From Geomonas silvestris (GTDB taxonomy: Bacteria > Desulfobacterota > Desulfuromonadia > Geobacterales > Geobacteraceae): DNA of 64,000 bases. The notes below the pieces were generated by a model. That model worked only from the letters and a program-made list of their open reading frames with translations, was not told the origin of the DNA and did no database searches. Shown piece after piece: positions 58,719 to 64,000 of this stretch (positions within the stretch are counted from its first letter, which is position 1; each line of letters begins with the position of its first letter). The DNA is taken from positions 62,001 through 126,000 of the forward strand of contig NZ_BLXX01000014.1 of NCBI RefSeq assembly GCF_014193515.1. The letters are read 5' to 3'. The translations under genes and the position numbers were made by a program.

Positions 58719-58786
58719 GATGTCCTCCTTTAGAGGGTAGGGGGGGGAAGGGAGCTGCCAGTACTGCTCTTCTCGCTACAGGGGTA

Positions 58787-58801
58787 GCAGCTTGCGTGCC
58801 A
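58787..58801 (-). promoter_or_regulatory. Sigma-54 promoter, DUF2959-TrhA
   Basis: TGGCACGCAAGCTGC on the minus strand, full GG/GC consensus; 87 bases from the palindrome and 68 before the start codon. Confidence 0.88.
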
Positions 58802-58888
58802 GAGCCGATTCCCGTGCCGGTTAGCTGCCAAGGCCGCGATTGCCCTGACCGTAAGGGCTCAGCATCTGCGAAACTGCAGGAGGGCTAC

Positions 58889-58904
58889 CCGTCATATGCG
58901 GCGG
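58889..58904. promoter_or_regulatory. Activator palindrome copy 5
   Basis: CCGTCA-TATG-CGGCGG, shared by the divergent promoters. Confidence 0.78.
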
Positions 58905-59017
58905 TTTCGCCAAACCCGGCGGGCAGCTCCCGCAGCAGCCGGGGTGCCCGCGGCAAGCCGACCGGCTTTTTCCCCTGTAATCAGCCCGTTGCCCGGCAAC
59001 ACCGGGGAATTGGGCGA

Positions 59018-59032
59018 TGGCATGCTAGTTGT
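59018..59032 (+). promoter_or_regulatory. Near-consensus sigma-54 promoter, beta-barrel protein
   Basis: TGGCATGCTAGTTGT: full -24 element and TTGT in place of TTGC at -12; 113 bases from the palindrome, 77 before ATG 59110. Confidence 0.7.
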
Positions 59033-59109
59033 AAAGTTATCTGCCAAGGCCAGAGTATGAAGCTGTCGTGCGCTGCCACTTTCGATTCAATGGGAAAAGG
59101 AGAGTACTC

Positions 59110-59799
59110 ATGGAAAATCATCTGAACAGATACGCGCTTTCGAAATATTCACGCAACGCTGCCGTTTACCAGTCGGACTCCAGGCAGCTCAGAAGGACGC
59201 TCATGCTGGTTTGCCTGCTTGCCACCGTGATTTTAATCGGGCTCGCCACGCAGTCGCACGCCACGGAGAGCCCGGGCAACTACCTGGTGCTCAAGGGCGG
59301 CCTCTACTCGCCCAGCATGTCTCACGACATCGACAACTTCAACGGCGGCAGCACGAGCCACCTGGACAGCAAAACCGGCTTCGCCGGCGAGATCGCCATC
59401 GGCCACTACTTCCTCCCCATGTTCGCCCTGGAACTGGGCGGCGGCTATTTCGAGAGCAAGGGTTCTGCTGCGGCGCAGCCGGGCGAGGCCAAGCTGAAGG
59501 TCGTGCCGCTGGTTGCCACCGGCAAGGTGCTCTTGCCCCTGGGCATGTTCGAGCCGTACGGCTTGTTCGGGATCGGGGCCTACATAACGGAGCTTGAGGT
59601 AAGCGGCAATCTGGGCAGCTTCCGCGGCTCCACGGAGGTCACCTACGGGCTGCACACCGGTGTCGGCTTCAACATGAACTTCGGCCGCATGTTCGTGGGC
59701 GCCGAGGGGAAATACCTCTGGGCGGAGCCCAGCTTCGGTGGGCAACATGTCAGGCTGGACGGGTTCACCACCACGGCGAACCTCGGGTTCAGGTTCTAG
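59110..59799 (+). CDS. Outer-membrane beta-barrel protein (OmpW/porin-like)
   Basis: 229 residues. An unusually long N-terminal stretch (27 residues) precedes the signal hydrophobic core (LMLVCLLATVILIGLATQSHA). The mature part (NYLVLKGGLYSPS, GFAGEIAIGHYFLPMFALELGGGYFES, YGLFGIGAYI, HTGVGFNMNFG) alternates strands and ends in Phe (ANLGFRF), the eight-stranded barrel pattern. AAAAGGAG precedes ATG 59110. Co-transcribed with the CsbD-like gene. Confidence 0.85.
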   Translation: MENHLNRYALSKYSRNAAVYQSDSRQLRRTLMLVCLLATVILIGLATQSHATESPGNYLVLKGGLYSPSMSHDIDNFNGGSTSHLDSKTGFAGEIAIGHYFLPMFALELGGGYFESKGSAAAQPGEAKLKVVPLVATGKVLLPLGMFEPYGLFGIGAYITELEVSGNLGSFRGSTEVTYGLHTGVGFNMNFGRMFVGAEGKYLWAEPSFGGQHVRLDGFTTTANLGFRF

Positions 59800-59872
59800 G
59801 GTAGCGACCGGCTGTGCGCATCCGGGTAACCGGGATGGCGCCTGCCGTAACCGATATGAAAAGGAGACCATC

Positions 59873-60052
59873 ATGGACTCAAGCACCAGGGACAAGGCTG
59901 AAGGTGCCTTGCACCAGTTGAAGGGCAAGGTCAAAGAGGTCGCCGGAATGATCAGCGATAATCCCAAGCTCGAACTGGAAGGCGCCGTCGAAAAAATCGC
60001 CGGCAAGGTTCAGGTGAAGATCGGCAAGTACAACGAGTACATCAAGCGATAG
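59873..60052 (+). CDS. CsbD-family stress protein
   Basis: 59 residues with the family pattern KAEGALHQLKGKVKEVAG and ELEGAVEKIAGKVQ. CsbD-like proteins are general-stress-induced in many bacteria; function unknown. AAGGAG precedes ATG 59873. Confidence 0.9.
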   Translation: MDSSTRDKAEGALHQLKGKVKEVAGMISDNPKLELEGAVEKIAGKVQVKIGKYNEYIKR

Positions 60053-60150
60053 GCTGAAGGTCTCGTTACCTGGTCAAGGAGCAAACTGGCAGCCGGGGAG
60101 AATACCGTCGCTTTAGATTATGAAGCACAAGGATCTGCCGAAAGCAGTAT

Positions 60151-60183
60151 GACGGGTGCCGGATTGAAGCGGCACCCGTCGTT
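60151..60183 (+). terminator. Intrinsic terminator after the CsbD-like gene
   Basis: GACGGGTGCCG (60151-60161) pairs with CGGCACCCGTC (60170-60180), 8-base loop, followed by GTTT. Confidence 0.65.
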
Positions 60184-60237
60184 TCGATACAACAAAAAGA
60201 TCGATGAATTTGGAAGGATTAGTCGTAGAGTACTCCT

Positions 60238-61629
60238 ATGACAGTACAAAGTCACCCATTGCGGTTTCTGATAGTTTGTTCCCTTTTCGGCCTGAGCGCC
60301 GGATGTGCCACCCTGCCCGACGTCTCCCGGATCATGGACGACGCCCCCGCCCCGCGCAGTCCCCAGATCGACTCGGCTAATGGCCCGGTATCGGCCCGCA
60401 ACAGCAAGGCCATCATGGCACGGCTCAAGAGCTCGGTGGCCCCGACCGACCTGGTCGAGCGCTACAGCGCCGTGGTGGAGTCGGTCTCGGACAGCCCGAT
60501 GACCAAGGGGAACAAGGTCTCCCTGCTGGCCGACGGCAAGGCCACCTATGCCGCCATGTTCAAGGCGCTGCAGGGCGCCAAGGGGCATATCAACCTGGAA
60601 AGCTTCATCATCGAGGACGACGAGACGGGACGCAAGTTCGCCGACCTGCTGCTGAAGAAGCAGCTCGAGGGCGTCGCGGTGCACATCATCTACGACAGCG
60701 TGGGGAGCCTCAGTACGCCTGCCGCCTTCTTTCAGCGCCTGACGGATGCCGGGGCGCAGGTGGTCGGCTTCAACCCGCTCAGCCCGCTGGAGGATCGTGA
60801 CACCTGGAGCCTGACCCACCGCGACCACCGCAAGATCCTGATCGTGGACGGCAAGCTCGCCATCATCGGCGGGGTGAACATCAGCAAGGTCTATTCGAGC
60901 GGCTACCGCAGGGGACACCAGAAGAGCGCCAAGGCGCCCATTCACTGGCGCGACACCGACGTCCAGATCGAGGGCCCGGCGGTGGCAGAGCTGCAGAAGC
61001 TCTTTCTCGACACCTGGCTCAGGCAGAAGGGGCCGGCGCTTGCCAAGGGCAACTTCTTCCCCGAGCTGAAGGAGCAGGGGAGCGCCCTGGTGCGGGTGGC
61101 CGGCAGCACCCCGGGCGAGACCAACAGGATTCCCTTCGTGATCTACGTCTCGGCCATCTCCTTTGCCGAGCATTCCATCCACCTGACCAATTCCTATTTC
61201 ATCCCCGACCAACAGATAGAGAAGGCGCTCATCGAGGCGGCCGGCCGCGGCGTCGACGTCAAGCTGATGCTGCCCGGCATAACCGATTCAAAGCTCGCCC
61301 TCTACGCCCAACGGCACCACTATGCTGCGCTTCTCAAGGGGGGCGTGCGGGTGTACGAGCACAAGAGCTCCCTGCTGCACGCCAAAACGGCCGTGATCGA
61401 CGGGGTCTGGTCCACGGTGGGCTCGACCAACCTGGACTACCTGAGCCTTTTGGGCAACGACGAGGTGAATGCGGTCATCCTCAGCAAGGAGTTCGCGCTC
61501 CAGATGGAAGAGATGTTCACGCGCGATCTCGCCGAATCGACGCCGATCCTGCGCGAGCAGTGGGAGAAACGACCCCTGTTGCCGCGCTTTGGGGAATGGT
61601 TCGTCAACCTGTTCCAGCGCTGGCTGTGA
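60238..61629 (+). CDS. Lipoprotein phospholipase D / cardiolipin synthase-like protein
   Basis: 463 residues. Lipobox GLSAGC (Cys23) instead of the membrane helices of ClsA. Two HKD motifs: HRDHRKILIVDGKLAIIGGVN (about 197-217) and HAKTAVIDGVWSTVGSTNLD (about 381-400). HKD enzymes transfer or hydrolyse phosphatidyl groups; cardiolipin synthesis or phospholipid cleavage at the envelope is likely. No sigma-54 motif directly upstream; a terminator precedes it, so it may have its own promoter. Confidence 0.9.
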   Translation: MTVQSHPLRFLIVCSLFGLSAGCATLPDVSRIMDDAPAPRSPQIDSANGPVSARNSKAIMARLKSSVAPTDLVERYSAVVESVSDSPMTKGNKVSLLADGKATYAAMFKALQGAKGHINLESFIIEDDETGRKFADLLLKKQLEGVAVHIIYDSVGSLSTPAAFFQRLTDAGAQVVGFNPLSPLEDRDTWSLTHRDHRKILIVDGKLAIIGGVNISKVYSSGYRRGHQKSAKAPIHWRDTDVQIEGPAVAELQKLFLDTWLRQKGPALAKGNFFPELKEQGSALVRVAGSTPGETNRIPFVIYVSAISFAEHSIHLTNSYFIPDQQIEKALIEAAGRGVDVKLMLPGITDSKLALYAQRHHYAALLKGGVRVYEHKSSLLHAKTAVIDGVWSTVGSTNLDYLSLLGNDEVNAVILSKEFALQMEEMFTRDLAESTPILREQWEKRPLLPRFGEWFVNLFQRWL

Positions 61630-61773
61630 GGGCGTTGCCGGCGGCTGCCCGCCTCGAGGAAGCGGCGGGCTGGCAAGGATGAGGACGCGGCCAAGCACTT
61701 TGGCCCGCTGTCGGCGGGGAGGGTGCTACACTGAAGCCGGGGGTCGACAACGACGGGCGATACGGAGGACGAC

Positions 61774-62058
61774 ATGGCAGGAAGCAAATCCCTATTGACG
61801 GAGATCATGGCGACCAGGCTGCCGCCTGGAGAGCGCACCAGGTGCCTGGAGTGGTCCAACAGTGTCAGCAACGAGGAGTTTGACGCGGGGCTGGCATGTT
61901 TTTTCGAGATTGGTGCGATTCAGGATGCGGTGGGGGAATACGCGATCGAGCAGTTGCAGGAACTGGAGATGCACCTGCACATCAAGATTGCCGCGACCAT
62001 CGAGGTGCACGATCGGGTCTATAGCTATCGGGAGAGCAAGGCGTCTGAGGGAGCCTGA
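61774..62058 (+). CDS. Small hypothetical protein
   Basis: 94 residues, helical, acidic in the middle (CFFEIGAIQDAVGEYAIEQLQELEMHLHIKI). GGAGGACGAC precedes ATG 61774, a strong ribosome site. I do not recognise the family. No signal peptide or motif. Confidence 0.6.
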   Translation: MAGSKSLLTEIMATRLPPGERTRCLEWSNSVSNEEFDAGLACFFEIGAIQDAVGEYAIEQLQELEMHLHIKIAATIEVHDRVYSYRESKASEGA

Positions 62059-62194
62059 GGACTTTGGTGACATGGATGGAGTAGGGGGATGTGGTACCCG
62101 CCAAGGGCTAAGTCCCGCCCGGGGCCGCAGCGGTCAAGGCGGATACGAGCGGTCCAGCGGCCCTGCCGCGAACCCACCCTTATCAGGCAGGGAG

Positions 62195-62344
62195 TTAGAG
62201 TACCCGGTGTCCCTGGATGACGCGGATCAGTACCACAACGATGGCAACCACGAGCAGTATATGAATCAGTCCGCCCATGGTGGTCGAGGTCACCATTCCC
62301 AGAAGCCACAATACCAACAGGATCATGCAGATTGTCCAAAGCAT
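62195..62344 (-). CDS. Lmo0937-like small membrane peptide (DUF5670 type)
   Basis: 49 residues, two hydrophobic segments (MLWTICMILLVLWLLGMVTS and HILLVVAIVVVLIRVI) separated by a short polar turn, the layout of Lmo0937-family peptides. AAGGAG precedes ATG 62344. Downstream of the BON gene on the same strand, with a strong hairpin between; probably part of the same sigma-54 unit. Too short for automated callers. Confidence 0.8.
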   Translation of the reverse strand: MLWTICMILLVLWLLGMVTSTTMGGLIHILLVVAIVVVLIRVIQGHRVL

Positions 62345-62419
62345 ACGATTCTCCTTTTGAAATATGATCGAACGTGTCGACTCGCCGCTGCTGCCAACGG
62401 GCCCGACGGTAACGCGGGG

Positions 62420-62447
62420 GGCGCAACCCGCCGCAGCGGGTTGCGCC
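62420..62447 (-). repeat. GCGGG hairpin, copy B
   Basis: GGCGCAACCCGC (62420-62431) and GCGGGTTGCGCC (62436-62447), a 12-bp perfect stem with a CGCA loop, between the BON and Lmo0937-like genes. Related to 58034-58057; probable attenuator or stabiliser. Confidence 0.7.
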
Positions 62448-62467
62448 CTTGAAATCGGCCGGTTCGG

Positions 62468-62782
62468 CTACTTAACCAGCAGGTCGTTCTGTACCGAGGC
62501 GACCCCGGACACGCCCCTGGCGACATCTGCCGCCTTGCTGGCGCTTTGAGCGGAATCGACGAAACCGCTCAACTGGACCTTGTCCTTGTAGGTCTTGACG
62601 TTTATCTGCAGGGTTTTCAACGAGGGCTCGTTGAAGATGGCGGTTTTCACCTTCGCCGTGATCACCGAGTTGTCGATAAACTCGCCGGTGCTCTCGTGGC
62701 TTTGGGCCGAGGCGCACCCGAAGGACGCTGCTACCAGACCGGCACAAACCAGAACTTTCAGCATGCGGAGTGGTTTTTCCAT
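62468..62782 (-). CDS. BON-domain lipoprotein (OsmY-like)
   Basis: 104 residues. Signal with Cys in AASFGC (Cys19), then a BON domain (IDNSVITAKVKTAIFNEPSLKTLQINVKTYKDKVQLSGFVDS to VARGVSGVASVQNDLLVK). BON domains bind phospholipid surfaces and occur in OsmY-type envelope-stress proteins. AAAGGAG precedes ATG 62782; sigma-54 promoter 54 bases upstream. Confidence 0.9.
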   Translation of the reverse strand: MEKPLRMLKVLVCAGLVAASFGCASAQSHESTGEFIDNSVITAKVKTAIFNEPSLKTLQINVKTYKDKVQLSGFVDSAQSASKAADVARGVSGVASVQNDLLVK

Positions 62783-62836
62783 GATGTCTCTCCTTTTATT
62801 CGGACTATTCATATCCGTCGGTACACTCCATATGTT

Positions 62837-62851
62837 GCAAGCGGTCGGCCA
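62837..62851 (-). promoter_or_regulatory. Sigma-54 promoter, BON-Lmo0937 unit
   Basis: TGGCCGACCGCTTGC on the minus strand, correct GG/GC spacing; 94 bases from the palindrome and 54 before the start codon. Confidence 0.85.
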
Positions 62852-62945
62852 GGTATGGATAACGGGCGCAGGAATAATTGATGTTCGATATCGGGTCGTT
62901 AGACACCGGTAGCGCCGGCCAGACCACCCGGGAAGGAAGTGCCGG

Positions 62946-62961
62946 CCACCACATGTGACGG
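62946..62961. promoter_or_regulatory. Activator palindrome copy 6
   Basis: CCACCA-CATG-TGACGG; right arm perfect, left arm with one substitution from consensus. Confidence 0.65.
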
Positions 62962-63278
62962 AACCGTAAGATGTCGCAGGTTCTCTCTTCGTCACCATGC
63001 TGTCGCTCATGGACGTTGCTCGAGGCTCTGCACAAGATCTCCACGTCACTACCTTCCCCTGTGGCGATCAAGGAAATAACGGCAAAACCTCCCCCTCCTG
63101 CTGCTCTCCGAGGAGTTGATGCTGGTTCCGTTTTACGTCCTTTCTCCACCGTGAGCTATGCCCCTTACCGCCTTTCTGGTTCATAGCTATCCCCACATCT
63201 CCTCCCGCCACGCAGTATGCAGGTGTGCGGGTATGCGCGTGCGACAATTCCTGAGCAGTCGCGCACCTGCCCTCTCAT

Positions 63279-63306
63279 TTGTCTTTACCTCTTCCCCTGT
63301 TAAACT
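63279..63306 (+). promoter_or_regulatory. Possible sigma-70 promoter driving orphaned pdhB
   Basis: TTGTCT (63279-63284), 16 bases, TAAACT (63301-63306), 144 bases upstream of pdhB. Further AT-rich -10-like sequence lies at 63395-63425. Confidence 0.4.
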
Positions 63307-63322
63307 GGAGGGATAGCTGAAA

Positions 63323-63368
63323 GAAGGTTGCTCTGCAGATTTTAAGGAGGTTGCTCAAGAGGTTGCTT
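63323..63368 (+). repeat. Three 11-bp repeats at the island's right end
   Basis: GAAGGTTGCTC (63323-63333), GGAGGTTGCTC (63346-63356) and AGAGGTTGCTT (63358-63368): consensus RGAGGTTGCTY with the first copy deviating at one base. Same as the pair at 36193-36214. Confidence 0.6.
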
Positions 63369-63438
63369 GGTGCGAAAATCATTCTCTGATAACGATAAAT
63401 ATCTTAAATTATATGATTTATTTTGAACAGCCGCCAAT

Positions 63439-63457
63439 GGAGAATAGCTATGTCTGA
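63439..63457 (+). repeat. Right attachment repeat (attR)
   Basis: GGAGAATAGCTATGTCTGA; carries the ribosome site (GGAG) and start of pdhB, so insertion leaves pdhB with a translatable 5' end. Confidence 0.85.
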
Positions 63458-64000
63458 GATGACCTACCGTGACGCCATCAACCTGGCGCTCAAAGAGGAG
63501 ATGCGCCGCGACTCGAGCGTGGTGATCTACGGCGAGGACGTGGCGCTGTACGAGGGGGCCTTCAAGGTAACCCGCGGACTTTTGTCCGAGTTCGGAGAGG
63601 CCCGGGTGCGCGACTGCCCCATCTCCGAGAACACCATCGTGGGGGTGGCGGTGGGGGCTGCCATGGGTGGCTTGCGCCCCATAGCCGAACTCATGACGGT
63701 GAACTTCGCGCTTTTGGCCATGGACCAGATCGTGAACCACATGGCCAAGGTACGCTACATGTTCGGCGGGCAGACCCAGGTCCCCCTGGTGATCCGGATG
63801 CCTGGCGGCGGCGGGAGCCAGCTGGGCGCCCAGCACTCCCAGAGTCTCGAGAGCTACTTCATGCACTGCCCGGGGATGCGCATCGCCTATCCGGCGACCC
63901 CTGCCGACGCCAAGGGGCTCTTGAAGACGGCGATCCGCGACAACAACCCGGTGGTGTTCCTCGAGCACGAACTCCTCTACAACAGCAAGGGGGAGGTCCC
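63450..64000 (+). CDS. pdhB: Pyruvate dehydrogenase E1 component, beta subunit (cut by right edge)
   Basis: The first 183 residues are present: YRDAINLALKEEMRRDSSVVIYGEDVALYEGAFKVTRGLL, DCPISENTIVGVAVGAAMGGLRPIAE and GGGGSQLGAQHSQSLESYFMHCPGMRIAYPATPADAKGLL, all typical of transketolase-fold beta subunits of the alpha2beta2 E1 type. It is the partner of pdhA at 35067-36044, now 27.4 kb away. Intact as far as it can be read. E2 and E3 genes are expected beyond the edge. Confidence 0.96.
   Translation, partial: MSEMTYRDAINLALKEEMRRDSSVVIYGEDVALYEGAFKVTRGLLSEFGEARVRDCPISENTIVGVAVGAAMGGLRPIAELMTVNFALLAMDQIVNHMAKVRYMFGGQTQVPLVIRMPGGGGSQLGAQHSQSLESYFMHCPGMRIAYPATPADAKGLLKTAIRDNNPVVFLEHELLYNSKGEV

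Larger units (their letters stand above)
58719..59109. promoter_or_regulatory. Divergent control region, DUF2959-TrhA and beta-barrel-CsbD operons
   Basis: Palindrome copy 5 (58889-58904) lies between two outward sigma-54 promoters (58787-58801 minus; 59018-59032 plus), the same plan as at 38516-38941. Confidence 0.8.
62783..63449. other. Right end of the island
   Basis: About 670 bases: sigma-54 promoter (62837-62851) and palindrome copy 6 (62946-62961) for the BON gene, a possible sigma-70 promoter (63279-63306), three arm-type repeats (63323-63368), AT-rich DNA (63380-63425) and the right attachment repeat. No gene found. Confidence 0.6.

Noticed and set aside
61702-61716. TGGCCC-like sequence with a GC at -12 ahead of the 94-residue protein
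   Set aside because: The -12 element is GGC rather than TTGC and there is no palindrome upstream.

Overview
The window is high-GC DNA from a bacterium of the Geobacter group (Desulfuromonadota/Deltaproteobacteria; a Geobacter, Geomonas or Citrifermentans relative). The evidence is a geopeptide/radical-SAM maturase locus of the type described in Geobacter, many PAS-rich hybrid kinases, -24/-12 (sigma-54) promoters, class 1B pyrD-pyrK, and an aconitase followed by pyruvate dehydrogenase E1. I see no rRNA, tRNA or CRISPR array.

Layout. (1) 1-4.8 kb: an HD-GYP response regulator (cut by the left edge) translationally coupled to a hybrid histidine kinase, then a divergent FliK-like/FlhB-C-terminus-like flagellar pair. 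(2) 4.9-13.9 kb: housekeeping genes purM-purN (minus), rimI-pyrK-pyrD-kamA-like (plus), a tiny zinc ribbon, a DksA-like protein, a DRTGG P-loop protein and a REC-PAS-PAS-PP2C phosphatase. (3) 14.0-22.7 kb: an HD protein, an NtrC-family regulator, and the geopeptide locus: a radical SAM/SPASM maturase, two short precursor genes ending in the same ten residues and each with its own promoter, and a divergent operon of TonB-dependent receptor, orphan periplasmic binding protein and HAMP histidine kinase. (4) 22.7-32.8 kb: small unknown proteins, an isochorismatase-family hydrolase, a second orphan binding protein beside a hybrid kinase, a YgjP-like metalloprotein, an SDR, an AtaL/DUF302 fusion, a ferritin-like protein and a DUF488 protein. 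(5) 33.1-36.0 kb: acn-pdhA.

(6) 36.0-63.45 kb is the notable part. pdhA and pdhB, which would normally overlap by the stop/start ATGTCTGA, are separated by about 27.4 kb. The junctions carry an imperfect 19-bp direct repeat, a decayed tyrosine integrase lies just inside the left end, and short tandem repeats resembling integrase arm sites lie inside both ends. This is an integrated, probably immobile genomic island in the pdhA/pdhB overlap. pdhB resumes at 63450 and runs off the right edge.

The island encodes a soluble PAS/hybrid histidine kinase, a single-domain receiver and a sigma-54 activator, plus a PAS-GGDEF protein. Around them are envelope genes: lipoproteins, MlaA with an alpha/beta hydrolase, a tandem-OmpA lipoprotein, a beta-barrel protein, two Sll1863-like coiled-coil proteins, a PAP2 phosphatase, DUF3943, phosphatidylserine synthase-like, DUF5329, ABC1 kinase, hemolysin-III/TrhA, DUF2959, CsbD, a lipoprotein phospholipase D/cardiolipin synthase-like enzyme, an Lmo0937-like peptide and a BON lipoprotein. 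Eight -24/-12 promoters inside the island each lie 87-126 bp from a 16-bp palindrome (consensus CCGTCA-YATR-YGRCGG; six copies, two shared by divergent promoters). My inference is a self-contained sigma-54 envelope/phospholipid stress regulon driven by the island's own kinase/activator. I do not recognise it as a named system.
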